DNA from: Panopea generosa
Lineage: Eukaryota; Mollusca; Bivalvia; Adapedonta; Hiatellidae
Reading direction: 5' to 3'
DNA: 64,000 nt
Assembly: GCA_029582155.1 (NCBI GenBank)
Contig: CM055899.1
Coordinates: 76,769,574-76,833,573 of the forward strand
This document shows, one piece after another, positions 13,500 to 28,500 of the stretch. A model generated the notes under the pieces. That model ran no database searches and had not been told where the DNA came from. It saw only the letters and a program-made list of their open reading frames with translations. The translations under genes were made by a program, and so were the position numbers. Position 1 is the stretch's first letter. The number at the start of each line of letters is the position of its first letter.

Positions 13500-16400
13500 G
13501 ATCCTGGCAGATAATAGTTAAGTAATAAAGGGATAATGTCTACCTTGAGCCTGGCAGATAATAGTTAAGTAAAAAATTGATAATGTCTGCCTTGAGCCTA
13601 GCAAATAATAGTAAAGTAATATAATGATAATGTCTGCCTTGAGCCTGGCAGATAATAGTTCAGTAATAAATTGATAATGTCTTCCTTGAGCCTGGCAGAC
13701 AATAGTAAAGCTATATAGTGATAATGTCTGCCTTGAGCCTGGCAGATGATAGTTAAGTAATATTGTGATAATGTGCGCCTTGAGCCTGGCAGATAATAGT
13801 TCTGTAATATAGGGATAATTTCTGCCTTGAACCTGGCAGATTATAGTTATGTAATATAATGATAATGTCTGCCTTGAGCCTGACAGATTATAGTTAAGTA
13901 ATATAGTGATAATATCTGCCTTGAGCCTGGCAGATAACAGTAAATTAATTTAGTGATAATGTTTGCCCTCAGCCTGGCAGATAATATTAAATTAATATAG
14001 TGATAATGTCTGCCTTGAACCTAGCATATAATAATAATTTTTTACAGACATAATGTCTGCATTGAGCCTTGAAGATAAGAGTTAATTAATATAGCGATAC
14101 TATCTGCCTTGAGCCTGGCAAATAATAGTCAAGTAATAAATTGATAATGTCTGCCTAGAGTCTGGCAGATAACAGTGATGCAATATAGTGATAATGTCTG
14201 CCTTGAGCCTGGCAGATAATAGTTAAGTAATATTGTGATAATGTCAGTCTTGAGCCTAGCAGATAATAATTCAATAATATAGGGACAATTTCTGCCTTGA
14301 GCCTGGCAGATTATAGTTAAGTAATATAGTGATAATTTCTGCCTTGAACCTGGCAGATTATAGTTAAGTAATATAGTGATAATGTCTGCATTGATCCTGG
14401 CAGATAATAGTGAAGTAATATAGGGATAATGTCTGCCTTGAATCTGACAGATAATAGTTAAGTAATATAATGATTATATCTGCCTAGAACCTGACAGATG
14501 ACATTAAAATAATAGAGTGATAATGTCTGCATTGGGCATGTGAGATAAAATTTAAGTATTAAAGTGATAATGTCTGCCTTGATCCTGGCATATGATAGTT
14601 AAGCAATATAGTGATAATGTCTGCCTTGAGCCTGGCAGATGATAGTTAAGTTATACAGAGATAATGTCTGCCTTGAGCTTGGAATATAATAGTTGCTTAA
14701 AACAGGGATAATGTCTGCCTTGAACCTGGCAGATAATAGTTAAGTAATATTGGGATAATGTCTGCCTTAAGCCTGCCAGCTAATAGTTAAGTAATATAGT
14801 GATAATGTCAGCCTTGAACCTGGCAGAAAATAGTTAAGTAATATAGGGATAATGTCTGCCTTGAGTCTGGCAGCTAATAGTTATGTAATACAGTGATAAT
14901 ATCTGCCTTGAACGTGGCAGATCATTCTAAAGTAATTTAGTTATAATGTCTACCATTAACCTGGCAGATAACAGTAAATTAATAAAGTGATAATGTTTGC
15001 CTTCAGCCTGGCAGATAATATTAAATTCATATAGTGATAATGTCTGCCTTGAGCCTAGCATATAATAGTAAATTAATAAAGAGATAATGTCTGCATTAAG
15101 CCTTAAAGATAAGAGTTAAGTAATACAGCGATAATGTCTGCCTTGAGCCTGGCAGATAATAGTTAAGCAATAAAGTGATAATGTCTGCCTTGAGCGTGGC
15201 AGATAATAGTGAAGCAATATAGTGATAATGTCTGCCTTGAGCCTGGCAGATAATAGTGAAGCAATATATTGATAATGTCTGCCTTGAGCCTGGCAGATAA
15301 TAGTTAAGTAATATAGTGGTAATGTCTGCCTTGAGCATGGCAGATAATAGTCAGTAATAAATTGATAATGTCAGCCTTGAGCCTGGCAAATAATAGTTAA
15401 GTAATATAATTATAATGTCTGCCTTGAACCTGACAGATAATAGTTCAGTAATAAATTGATAATGTCTGCCTTGAGCCTGGCTGACAATAGTATGCAATAT
15501 AGTGATAACGTCTGCCTTGAACTTGGCAGATAATAGTTAAGTAATATTGTGATAATGTGCGTCTTGAGCCTGGCATATAATAGTTAAGTAATATAGTGAT
15601 AATATCAGCTTTGAGCCTGGCAGATTATAGTTAAGTAATATAGTGATAATGTCTGCCTTGAGCCTGGCAAATAATAGTAAAGTATTATAATGATAATGAC
15701 TGCCTTGAGCCTGGCAGATAATAGTGAAGTAATATAGGGGTACTGTCTGCCTTGAGCCTAGCAAATAATAGTTAAGTATTATAATGATAATGCCTGCCTT
15801 GAGCCTGGCAGATAATAGTGAAGTAATATAGGGATAATGTCTGCCTTGAACCTTGCAGAAAATAGTTAAGTAATTAAGTGATAATGTCAGCCTTGAACCT
15901 GGCATATAATAGTTAAGTAATATAGTGATAATGTCTGCCTTGAGTCTGGCAGCTAATAGTTAAGTTATCAAGTGATAATATCTGCCTTCAACGTGGCCGA
16001 TTATTCTGAAGTAATACAGTTATAATGTATATCTTTAACCTGGCAGATGACTGTAAATTAATAAAGTGATAATGTTTGCCTGCAGCCTGGCAGATAATAT
16101 TAAATTAATATAGTGTTAATGTCTGCCTTGAACTTAGCATATAATAATAAATTTAAACAGAGATAATGTCTGCATTGAGCCTGGAAGATAAGAGCTAAGT
16201 AATATAGCGATAATATCTGCCTTGAGCCTGGCAGATAATAGTTAAGTAATAAATTGATAATGTCTGCCTTGAGCCTGGCAGATAATAGTTAAGTAATATT
16301 GTGACAATGTCTGTCTTGAGCCTGGCAGATAATAATTCAATAATATATGGATAATTTCTGCCTCGAGCCTGGCAGATTATAGTTAAGTAATATAGTGATA

Positions 16401-19400
16401 ATGTCTGCCTTGAGCCTGGCAGATTATAGTTAAGTAATATAGTGATAATGTCTGCATTGATCCTGGCAGATAATAGTGAAGTTATATAGGGATAATGTCT
16501 GCCTTGAACCTGGCAGATAATAGTTAAGTTATATAGGGATAATGTCTGCCTTGAGCCTGGCAGTTAATAGTAAAGTAATAAAGTGATAATGTCAGCCTTG
16601 AACCTGGCATATAATAGTTAAGTTATATAGGGATAATGTCTGCCTTGAGTCTGGCAGCTAATAGTTAAGTAAAAAAGTGATAATATTTGCCTTGAAGGTG
16701 GCAGATTATTCTGAAGTAATATAGTTATAATGTATAGTTTTAACCTGGCAGATAACAGTAAATTAATTAAGTGATAATGTTTGCCTTCAGCCTGGCAGAT
16801 AATATTAAATTAATATAGTGATAAGGTCTGCCTTGAAACTAGCATATAATAATAAATTTATACAGAGATAATGTCTGCATTGAGCCTGGAAGATAATAGT
16901 TAAGTAATATAGCGATATTATCTGCCTTGAGCCTGGCAAATAATAGTTAAGTAATAAATTGATAATGTCAGCCTTGAGCCTGTCATATAATAGTGAATCA
17001 ATATAATGATAATGTCTGCCTCGAGCCTGGCAAATAATAGTGAAGTAATATTGTGATAATGTATGTCTTGAGCCTGGCAGATAATTATTCAATAATATAG
17101 GGATAATTTCTGCCTTGAGCATGGCAGATTTTAGTAAAGTAATATAATGATAATGTCTGCTTTGAGCCTTGCAGATTATAGTTTAGTAATATAGTGATAT
17201 TGTCTGCATTGATCCCGGCAGATAATTGTGAAGTAATATAGGGATAATGTCTGCCTTGAACCTGGCAGATAATAGTTAAGTAATATAATGATTATATCTG
17301 CCAAGAAACTGGCAGATGACATTTAAATAATGGCGTGATAATGTCTGCATTGGGAATGTCAGATAAAATTGAAGTAATAAAATGATAATGTCTGCCTTGA
17401 ACCTGGCAGATAATTGTTTAGTTATAAAGTGATAATGTCTGCCTTGACCCTGGCAGATAATAGTTTAGTAACAAATTGATAATGTCTGCCTTGAACCTAG
17501 TGAATAATTGTGAAGCAATATAGTGATAATGTCTGCCTTGAGCCGGGCAGATAATAGTTATGTAATATTGTGATAATGTCAGTCTTGCGCCTGGAAGATA
17601 ATAGTTCAATAATATAGGGATAATGTCTGCCTTGAACCTGGCAAATTATAGTTTAGTAATATAGTGATTATATCTGCCTTGAACCTGGCACATGACAGCA
17701 AAATAATAGAATGATAATGTCTTCATTGAGCATGTCAGATAAAAGTAAAGTAATAAAGTGATAATGTCTGCTTTGAACCTGGCAGATCATAGAAAATTAA
17801 AAGAGTGTTAATGTCTGCCTTGAATCTGGCAGATAATAGTCAAGTAATATTGTGATAATGTCTGCTTTGAGCCTCGCAGATGATAGTTAAGTAATATAGA
17901 GATTTAGAAAAGTAATATATTGAAAATGTCTACCTTGAGCATGGCAGATAATAGTAAAGTAATATAGTGATAATGTCTGCCTTTAGCCAGGCTGATAATA
18001 GTTAAGTAATATAGTTATAATGTCTGCCTTGAGCCTGGCAGATAATAGTAAAGTAATAAAGTGATTATATCTGCCTTGAACCTAGCAGATAACAGTAAAT
18101 TAATAAAGTGATAATATCTGCCTTCATCGTGGAAGATAAAACATAATTAATATAGTAATAATGTCTGCTTAGAACCTGGAAGATAATGATAAAGTAATAT
18201 AGTGATAATGTCTGCCTTGAACCTGGCAGATGATAATAAAGTAATATAGTGAAAATGTCTAACTTGAGCGTAGCAAATAAAGTAAATTAATATAGAGTTA
18301 TTGTCTGCTTTGCGCCTGGCAGATAATAGTGTAGAAATATAGTGATAATATCTGCCTTTAGCCTGGCTGATAATAGTTAAGTAATATAGTTATAATGTCT
18401 GCCTTGAGCCTGGAAGATAATAGTCAAGTAAAATTGTGATAATGTCTGCTTTGAGCTTCGCAGATTATAGTCAAGTAATAGAGATATTTAGTAAAGTAAT
18501 ATAGTGATAATGTCTACCATGAGCATGGCATGTAATAGTAAAGTAATATAGTGTAATGTTTGCCTTGAGCCTGGCATATGATAGTTAAGTAATATAGTGA
18601 TAATATCTGCCTTGAGCCTGGCAGATAATAGTTAAGTTATATTGTGACAATGTCTGTCTTGAACCTGGCAGATGATAATTAAATAATATAGGGATAATTT
18701 CTGCCTTTAGCCTGGCAGATTATAGTTAAGTAATATAGTGATAATGTCTGCCTTGATCATGGCAGATTATAGTTAAGTAATATAGTGATAATGTCTGCAT
18801 TGATCCTGGCAGATAATAGTGAAGTTATATAGGGAAAATGTCTGCCTTGAACCTGGCAGATAATAGTTAATTAATATAGTGATTTTATCTGCCTTGAACC
18901 TGGCAGATGACAGTAAAATAATATTGTGATAATGTCTGCATTGAGCATGTCAGATAAAAGTTAAGGAATAAAGTGATAATGTCTGCCTTGAGCCTGGCAG
19001 ATAATAGTTAATTTATACAGAGATAATGTCTGTCTTCAACCTGGCATATTATAGTTAAGTAATAAAGTGATAATATCTGCCTTGAACGTGGCAGATTATT
19101 CTCAAGTAATATAGTTATAATGTCTACCTTTAACCTGGCAGATAACAGTAAATTAATGAAGTGATAATGTTTGCCTTCAGCCTCGCTGATAATATTAAAT
19201 TAATATAGTGATAATGTCTGCCTTGAGCCTAGCATATAATAGAAAATTAATAAAGAGATAATGACTGCATTGAGCCTGGAAGATAAGAGTTAAGTAATAT
19301 AGCAATAATGTCTGCCTTGAGCATGGCAGATAATAGTTAAGTAATAAATTCATGATGTCTGTCTTGAGCCTGGTAGATAATAGTGAAGCAATATAGTGAT

Positions 19401-22250
19401 AATGTCTGCCTTGAGCCAGGCAAATAATAGTTAAGTAATATTGTGGTAATGTCTGTCTTGAGCCTAGCAGATAATGGTTCAATAATAAAGGGATAATTTC
19501 TGCCTTGAGCCTGGCAGATTATATTTTAATATAGTAATAATGTCTGCCTTGAGCCTGGCAGATTATAGTTAAGTAATATAGTGATAATGTCTGCACTGAT
19601 CCTGGCAGATAATAGTGAAGTAATATAGGGATAATGTCTGCCTCGAATCTGGCAGATAATAGATAAGTAATATAGTGATTATATCTGCCTAGAACCTGGC
19701 ATATGACAGTAAAAAAATAGAGTGATAATGTCTACATTGAGCATGTCAGATAAAATTTAAGTAATAAAGTGATAATGTCTGCCTTGAACTTGCCAGATAA
19801 TTGTGAAGTTATATAGTGATAATGTCTGCCTTGAGCCTGGCAGATAATAGTTAAGTAACAAATTGATAATGTCTGCCTTGAACCCGGCAGATAATTGTGA
19901 AGCAATATAGTGATAGTGTCTGCCTTGAGGATGGCAGATAATAGTTAAGTAATATTGTGATAATGTCAGTTTTGAGCCTGGCAGATAATAGTTCAATAAT
20001 ATAGTGATAATTTCTGCCTTGAACCTGGCAGATAATAGTAAAGTTATACAGGGATAATGTCTGCCTTGAGCCTGGCAGATTATAGTAAAGTAATATAGTG
20101 ATAATGTCTGCCTTGAACCTGGCTGATAATAGTTCAGTAATCAATTGAAAATGTCTGCCTTGAACCTGGAAGATAATAATTAAGTAATATAGTGATTATA
20201 TCTTCATTGAACCTGGCAGATGAGAGTAAAATAATAGAGTGATAATGTCTACATTGAGCATGTCAGATAAAGGTAAAGTAATAAAGTGATACTGTCTGCC
20301 TTGAACCTGGCAGATCATAGTAAAGTAACAGAATGTTAATGTCTGTCTTGAACCTTGCAGATAATAGTCAAGTAATATTGTGAAAATGTCTTCTTTGAGC
20401 CTCGCAGATTATAGTAAAGTATTATAGAGATTTAGTAAAGTAATATGGTGAAAATATTTAAAATGAGCATGGCAGGTTATAGTAAAGTAATATAGTGATA
20501 ATATCTGCCTTTAGCCAGGCTGATAATAGATAAGTAATCTAGTTATAATGTCTGCCTTGAGCCTGGCAGATAATAGTAAAGTAATAAAGTGATTATATCT
20601 GCCTTGAACCTAGCAGATAACAGTAAATTAATAAAGAGACAATGTCTGCCTTCATCGTGGCAGATAAAGCATAATTAATATAGTAATAATGTCTGCTTAG
20701 AACCAGGAAGATAATGATAAAGTAATATAGTGGTAATGTCTGCCTTGAACCTGGCAGATGATAGTAAAGTAATATAGTGAAAATGTCTAAATTTAGCGTG
20801 GCAGATAAAGTAAATTAATATAGAGATATTATCTGCCTTGCTCCTGGTAGATAATAGTGAAGAAATATAGTTATAATATCTGCCATTAACCTGGCTGATA
20901 ATAGTTAAGTAATATAGTTAAAATGTCTTCCTTGAGCCTGGCAGATAATAGTAAAGTAATAAAGTGATTATATCTGCCTTGAGCATGGCAGATAACAGTT
21001 AAGTAATAAAATGATCATGTCTGCCTTGATCCTGGCAGATAATAGTTAAGTAATATAGGGATAATGTTTACCTTGAGCCTGGCAGACAATAGTGAAGCAA
21101 TGTAGTGATAATGTCTACCTTGAGCCTGGCAGATGATAGTTAAGTAATATGGTGATAATATGCGTCTTGAGCCTGGCAGATAATAGTTCTATAATATAGG
21201 GATAATGTATGCCTTGAGCCTGGCAGATTATAGTTAAGTAATATAGTGATTATGTCTGCTTTGAGCCTGGCAGATTATTAACTCAAGTAATATAGTGATA
21301 ATGTCTGCCTTGAGCCTGGCAGATAACATTAAATTAATAAAATAATCATGTTTGCCTTCAGCCTGGCAGATAATATTAAATTAATATAGTGATAATGTCT
21401 GCCTTGAACCTAGCATATAATAATAAATTGATACAGAGATAATGTCTGCATTGAGCCTGGCAGATAATAGTTAAGTAATAAATTGATAATGTCTGCCTTG
21501 AGCCTGGCAGATAATAGTGATGCAATATAGTGATAATGTCTGCTTTGAGCCTGGGAGATAATAGTTAAGTAATATAGGGACAATTTCTGCCTTGAGCCTG
21601 GCAGATTATAATTAAGTGATATAGTGGTAATGTCTGCCTTGAGCCTGGCAGATTAAAGTTAAGTAATATAGTGATTATGTCTACATTGAGCATGTCAGAT
21701 AAAAGTAAAGTAATAAAGTGATAATGTCTGCCTTGGACCTGGCAGATAATAGTCAAGTAATTTTGTGATAATGTCTGCTTTGAGCCTCGCAGATGATAGA
21801 TAAGTAATATAGAGATTTAGTAAAGTAATATATTGGAAATGTCTACCTTGAGCATGGCAGATAATAGTAAAGTAATATAGTGATAATGTCTGCCTTTAGG
21901 CAGGCTGATAATAGTTAAGTAATATAGTAATAACGTCTGCCTTGAGCCTGGCTGGTGATAGTTAAGTAATATTGTGATAATGTCTGCTTTGAGCCTCGCA
22001 GATGATAGTTAAGTAATATAGAGATTTAGTAAAGTTATCTATTGGAAATGTCTACCTTGACCCTGGCAGATAATAGTGAAGTAATATAGTGATAATGTTT
22101 GCCTTGAGCCTGGCAGATTATAGTTAAGATATACAGAGATAATGTCTGCCTTGAGCCTGGAATATAATAGTTGAGTAATACAGGGATAATGTTTGCCTTG
22201 AACCTGGCAGATAATCGTTAAGTAATATAGGGATAATGTCTGCCTTGAGC
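13500..22250 (+). repeat. Array segment with loosely ordered higher-order units
   Basis: This stretch holds recurring multi-monomer cassettes without a single clean period. One cassette carries the tail TAATATTAAATTAATATAG, preceded by a monomer with ACAGTAAATTAAT; it is seen near 13.98, 15.02, 16.09, 16.80, 19.19 and 21.37 kb. Another is the 68-bp long monomer near 17.88, 18.46, 20.40, 21.80 and 22.00 kb. Spacings range from about 0.7 to 2.4 kb, so units were gained or lost after they formed. No gene or interruption is visible. Confidence 0.7.
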
Positions 22251-25200
22251 CTGGCAGCTCATAGTTATGTAATAAAGTGATAATGTCAGCCTTGAATCTG
22301 GCAGATAATCGTTAAGTAATATAGAGATAATGTCTGCCTTGAGCCTGGCAGCTAATAGTTATGTAATAAAGTGATAATGTCAGCCTTGAACCTGGCAGAT
22401 AATAGTTTAGTAATAAAGTGATAATATCTGCCTGGCAGATAACAGTAAATTAATGAAGTGATAATGTTTGCTTTCAGCCTTGCAGATAATATTAAATTAA
22501 TACAGTGATAATGTCTACCTTGAGCCTAGCATATAATAGTAAATTAATAAAGAGATAAAGTTTGCATTGAACCTGGAAGATAAGAGTTAAAGTAATATAG
22601 CGATAATGTCTGCCTTGAGCCTGGCATATAATAGTTAAGTAATCAAGTGATTATGTCTGCCTTGATCCTGGCAGATAATAGTGAAGCAATATAGTGATAA
22701 TGTCTGCCTTGAGCCTGGCAGATAATAGTGAAGCAATATAGTGATAATGTCTGCCTTGAGCCTGGCAGATAATAATTAAGTAATATAGTGGTAGTTTCTG
22801 CCTTGAACCTGGCAGATAATAGCCAGTAATAAATTGATAATGTCTGCCTTGAGCGTGGCAGCTCATAGTTATGTAATAAAGTGATAATGTCAGCTTTGAA
22901 ACCTCGCAGATAATCGTTAAGTAATAAAGGGATAATGTCTGCCTTGAGCCTGGCAGCTAATAGTTATGTAATAAAGTGATAATGTCAGCCTAGAACCTGG
23001 CAGATAATAGTTTAGTAATAAAGCGATAATATCTGCCTTGAACGTGGCAGATTATTCTAAAGTAATATAGTTATAATGTCTACCATTAACCTGGCAGATA
23101 ACAGTAAATTAATGAAGTGATAATGTTTGCCTTCAGCCTTGCAGATAGTATTAAATTAATATAGTGATAATGTCTGCCTTGAGCCTAGCATATAATAGTA
23201 AATTAATAAAGAGATAATGTCTGCATTGAGCCTGGAAGATAAGAGTTAAGTAATATAGCGATAATGTCTGCCTTGAGCCTGGCATATAATAGTTAAGTAA
23301 TCAAGTGGTTATGTCTGCCTTGAGCCTGGTAGATAATAGTGAAGCAATATAGTGATAATGTCTGCCTTGAGTCTGGCAGATAATAGTGAAGCAATATAGT
23401 GATAATGTCTGCCTTGACCCTGGCAGATAATAGTTAAGTAATATAGTGGTAATTTCTGCCTTGAGTCTGGCAGATAATAGTCAGTAATAAATTGATAATG
23501 TCTGCCTTGAGCCTGGCAAATAATAGTTAAGTAATATAATGATTATGTCTGCCTTGAGCCTGACAGATAATAGTTAAGTAATAAATTGATAATATCTGCC
23601 TTGAGCCTGGCAGACAATAGTGAAGCAATATAGTGATAATGTCTGCCTTGAGCCTGGCAGATAATAGTTTAAAAATATTGTGATAATGTGCGTCTTGAGC
23701 CTGGCAGATAATAGTTAAGTAATATAGTGATAATATATGCCTTGAGCCTGGCAGATTATAGTCAAGAAATATAGTGATAATGTCTGCCTTGAGGTTGGCA
23801 GATAATAGTTTAGTAATAAATTGATAATGTCTGCCTTGAGCATGTCAACTAATAGTTAAGTAATATAGTGATAATATATGCCTTCTGCCTGGCAGATTAT
23901 AGTTATGTAATAAAGTGATAATGTCATCCTTGAACCTGGCAGATAATAGTTTAGTAATAAGTGATAATATCTGCCTTGAACGTGGCAGATTATTCTAAAG
24001 TAATATAGTTATAATGTCTACCATTAACCTGGCAGATAACAGTAAATTAATAAAGTGATAATGTTTGCTTTCAGCCTTGCAGATAATATTAAATTAATAT
24101 AGTGATAATGTCTGCCTTGAACCTAGCATATAATAGTAAATTAATAAAGAGATAATGTCTGCATTGAGCCTGGAAGATAAGAGTTAAGTAATATAGCGAT
24201 AATGTCTGCCTTGAGCCTGGCATATAATAGTTAAGTAATCAAGTGATTATGTCTGTCTTGAGCCTGGCAGATAATAATGAAGCAATATAGTGATAATGTC
24301 TGCCTTGAGCCTGGCAGATAATAGTGAAGCAATATAGTGATAATGTCTGCCTTGAGCCTGGCAGATAATAGTGAAGTAATATAGTGGTAATTTCTGCCTT
24401 GAGCCTGGCAGATAATAGTGAAGCAATATAGTGATAATGTCTGCCTTGAGCCTGGCAGATAATAGTGAAGTAATATAGTGGTAATTTCTGCCTTGAACCT
24501 GGCAGATTATAGTTAGTAATAAATTGATAATGTCTGCCTTGAGCCTGGCAGCTCATAGTTATGTAATAAAGTGCTAATGTCAGCCTTGAACCTGGCAGAT
24601 AATCGTTAAGTAATAAAGGGATAATGTCTGCCTTGAGCCTGGCAGCTAATAGTTAAGTAATATAATGATTATGTTTGCCTTGAGTCTGACAGATAATAGT
24701 TCAGTAATAAATTGATAATATCTGCCTTGAGCCTGGCAGACAATAGTGAAGCAATATAGTGATAATGTCTGCCTTGAGCCTGGCAGATAATAGTTAAGTA
24801 ATATTGTGATAATGTGCCTCTTGAGCCTGGCAGATAATAGTTAAGTAATATAGTGATATTATATGCCTTGAGCCTGGCAGATTATAGTTAAGTAATATAG
24901 TGATAATATCTGCCTTGAGCCTGGCAGATAATAGTTCAGTAATAAATTGATAATGTCTGCCTTGAGCATGGCAAATAATAGTTAAGTAATATAGTGATAA
25001 TATATGCCTTGAGCCTGGCAGATTATAGTTATGTAATAAAGTGATAATGTCAGCTTTGAACCTGGCAGATAATAGTTTAGTAATAAAGTGATAATATCTG
25101 CCTTGAACGTGGCAGATTATTCTAAAGTAATATAGTTATAATGTCTACCATTAACCTGGCAGATAACAGTAAATTAATGAAGTGATAATGTTTGCTTTCA

Positions 25201-25500
25201 GCCTTGCAGATAATATTAAATTAATATAGTGATAATGTCTGCCTTGAGTCTAGCATATAATAGTAAATTAATAAAGAGATAATGTCTGCATTGAGCCTAG
25301 AATATAAGAGTTAAAGTAATATAGCGATAATGTCTGCCTTAAGCCTGGCATATAATAGTTAAGTAATCAAGTGATTATGTCTGCCTTGAGCCTGGCAGAT
25401 AATAGTGAAGCAATATAGTGATAATGTCTGCCTTGAGCCTGGCAGATAATAGTGAAGCAATATAGTGATAATGTCTGCCTTGAGCCTGGCAGATAATTGT
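22250..25500 (+). repeat. Higher-order repeat, 20- to 24-monomer units
   Basis: A diagnostic monomer with TACCATTAACCTGGCAG occurs at 23081, 24019 and 25146, giving spacings of 938 and 1,127 bp. These are 20 and 24 monomers minus two and one bases. It is always followed by the same series: a GTTTGC(C/T)TTCAGCC monomer with a TAATATTAAATT tail, a TAGCATATAATAG monomer, a GGAAGATAAGAG monomer and a CATATAATAG monomer with a TCAAGTG tail. A shortened unit lies just left, where a 54-bp deletion at 22.43 kb removed the diagnostic monomer. Within the block, a 2-monomer (94-bp) repeat sits at 24371 and 24465. Confidence 0.85.
22427..22439 (+). other. Deletion junction at the monomer inverted repeat
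   Basis: TCTGCC is followed directly by TGGCAGA, so the spacer of the inverted repeat is missing. Compared with the related units at 23.03 and 23.97 kb, 54 bp (one monomer plus 7 bp) has been lost between two GCCT-type matches. Similar core deletions are at 10315-10328, 41251-41262 and 49815-49825. Confidence 0.75.
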
Positions 25501-28500
25501 TAAGTAATATTGTGGTAATTTCTGCCTTGAGTATGGCAGATAATAGTCAGTAATAAATTGCTAATGTTTGCCTTAAGCCTGGCAAATAATTGTTAAGTAA
25601 TATAATGATTATGTCTGCCTTGAGCCTGAAAGATAATAGTTCAGTAATAAATTGATAATATCTGCCTTGAGCCTGGCAGACAATAGTGAAGCAATATAGT
25701 GATAATGTCTGCCTTGAGCCTGGCAGATAATAGTTAAGTAATATTGTGATAATATGCGTCTTGAGCCTGGCAGATAATAGTTAAGTAATATGGTGATAAT
25801 ATATGCCTTGAGCCTGGCAGATTATAGTTAAGTAATATTGTGATAATGTCTGCCTTGAGCCTGGCAGATAATAGTTCAGTAATAAATTGATCATGTCTGC
25901 CTTGAGCATGGCAAATAATAGTTAAGTATTATAATGATAATGTCTGCCTTGAGCCTGGCAGATAATAGTTCAGTAATAATTTGATAATGTCTGCCTTGAG
26001 CCTGGCAGATAATAGTGAAGTAATATAAGGATAATGTCTGCCTTAAACCTGGCAGATAATAGTGATGTAATAAAGTGATAATGTCAGCCTTGAACTTGGC
26101 AGATTATAGTTAAGTAATACAGGGATAATGTCTGCATTGAGTCTGGCAGCTAATAGTTAAGTTATAAAGTGATAATATCTGCCTTGAACGTGTCAGATTA
26201 TTCTGAAGTAATATAGCTATAATGTATACATTAAACATGGCAGATAACAGTAAATTAATAAAGTGATAATGTTTGCCTTCAGCCTGGCAGATAATATTAA
26301 ATTAATATAGTGATAATGTCTGCCTTGAACCTAGCATATAATAATAAATTGATACAGAGATAATGTCTGCATTGAGCCTGGAAGATAAGAGTTAAATAAT
26401 AAATTGATAATGTCTGCCTTGAGCCTAGCAGATAAGAGTTAAGTAATATTGTGATAATGTCTGTCTTGACCCTGGCATATAATAATTCAATAATATAGGG
26501 ATGATTTCTGTCTTGAGCCTGGCAGATTATAGTTAAGTAATATACTGATAATGTCTGCCTTGAACCTGGCAGATAATTGTTAAGTAATATAATGGTTATA
26601 TCTGCCTAGAACCTGGCAGATGACATTAAAATAATAGAGTAATAATGTCTGCATTGGGCATGTCAGATAAAATTTAAGTAATAAAGTGATAATGTCTGCT
26701 TTGAACCTGGTAGATAATTGTTAAGTTATATAGTGATAATGTCTGCCTTGAGCCTGGCAGATAATAGTTAAGTAACAAATTGATAATGTCTGCCTTGAAC
26801 CTGGCAAATAATTGTGAAGCAATATAGTGATAATGTCTGCCTTGAACTTGGCAGATAATAGTTAAGTAATATTGTGATAATGTCTGTCTTGAGCCTGGCA
26901 GATAATAGTTTAATAATATAGGGATAATGTCTGCCTTGAAACTGGCAAATTATAGTTAAGTAATATAGTGATTATATCTGCCTTGAACCTGGCAGATGAC
27001 AGTAAAATAAGAGAGTGATAATGTCTACATTGAGCATGTCAGATAAAAGTATAGTAATAAAGTGATAATTTCTGCATTGAACTTGGGAGATAATAGTTCA
27101 GTAATAAATTGATAATGTCTGCCTTGAGCCTGGAAGACAATAGTGAAGCAATATAGTGATAATGTCTGCCTTGAACCTGGCAGATAATAATCAAGTAATA
27201 TTGTGATAATGTCTGCTTTGAGCCTCGCAGATTATAGTAAAGTATTATAGAGATTTAGTAAAGTAATATGGTGAAAATATCTAAAATGAGCATGGCAGGT
27301 AATAGTAAAGTAATATAGTGGTAATGTCTGCCTTTAGGCAGGCTGATAATAGTTAAGTAATATAGTTATAATGTCTGCATTGAGCCTGGCAGATAATAGT
27401 AAAGTAATCAAGTGATTATATCTGCCTTGAACCTAGCAGATAACAGTAAATTAATAAAGTGACAATGTCTGCCTTCATCGTGGCAGATAAAGCATAATTA
27501 ATATAGTAAAAATGTCTGCTTAGAACCTGGAAGATAATGATAAAGTAATATAGTGATAATGTATACCTTGAACCTGGCAGATGATAGTAAAGTAATTTAT
27601 TGAAAATGTCTAACTTGAGCGTGGCATATAATGTAAATTAATATAGAGATATTATCTGCCTTGCTCCTGGCAGGTAATATTGAAGAAATATAGTGATAAT
27701 ATCTGCCTTTAGCCTGGCAGATAATAGTTAAGTAATATAGTTATAATGTGTGCCTTGAGCCTTGCAGATAATAGTAAAGTAATAAAGTGATTATATCTGG
27801 TTTGAGCCTGGCAGATAACAGTTAAGTAATAAAGTGATCATGTCTGCCTTGATCCTGGCATATATTAGTTAAGTAATATAGTGGTAATGTCTGACTTGAG
27901 CTTGGCAGATAATAGTTCAGTAATAAATTGATAATGTCTGCCTTGAGCCTGGCAAATGATTGTTAAGTAATATAATGATAATGTCTGCCTTGAGTCTGAT
28001 ACATAATAGTAAAGTAATAAAGTGACTATATCTGCCTTAAGCCTGGCAGATAATAGTTAAGTAATAAATTGATAAAGTCTGCCTTGAGCCTGGCAAATAA
28101 TAGTTAAGTAATATAATGATAATGTCTGCCTTGAGCCTGGCAGACAAAAGTGAAGCTGTATAGTGATAATGTCTGCCTTGAGCCTGGCAGATGATAAGTA
28201 ATATGATGATAATGTGCGTCTTGAGTCTGGCAGATAATCGTTCTATAATATAGTGATAATTTCCGCCTTGAACGTGGCAGAATATAGTAAAGTAATATGA
28301 TAATGTGTGCCTTGAGCCTGGCAGATTATAGTTAAGTAATATAGGGAAAATGTCTGCTCTGAGCCTGGCAGATTATTAACTTAAGTAATATAGTGATAAT
28401 GTCTGCCTTTAGCCTGGCAGATAACAGTATATTAATAAAGTGATAATGTTTGCCTTCAGCCTGGCAGATAATATTAAATTAATATAGTGATAATGTCTGC

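Larger units (their letters stand above)
686..13500 (+). repeat. Left domain of the array, heterogeneous monomers
   Basis: Neighbouring monomers here differ from one another more than in the interior, and long higher-order units are not obvious apart from the local duplications listed separately. This stretch lacks, as far as I could see, the monomer type with GTGCGTC in place of GTCTGCC, which recurs many times from about 13.77 kb onward. At the equivalent place in the cassette it uses GTCTGTC followed by a GTTCAATAATATAGG tail. Higher divergence towards an array edge is the usual expectation when unequal exchange homogenises the interior. The right boundary given is approximate and marks the first GTGCG-type monomer. 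Confidence 0.6.
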
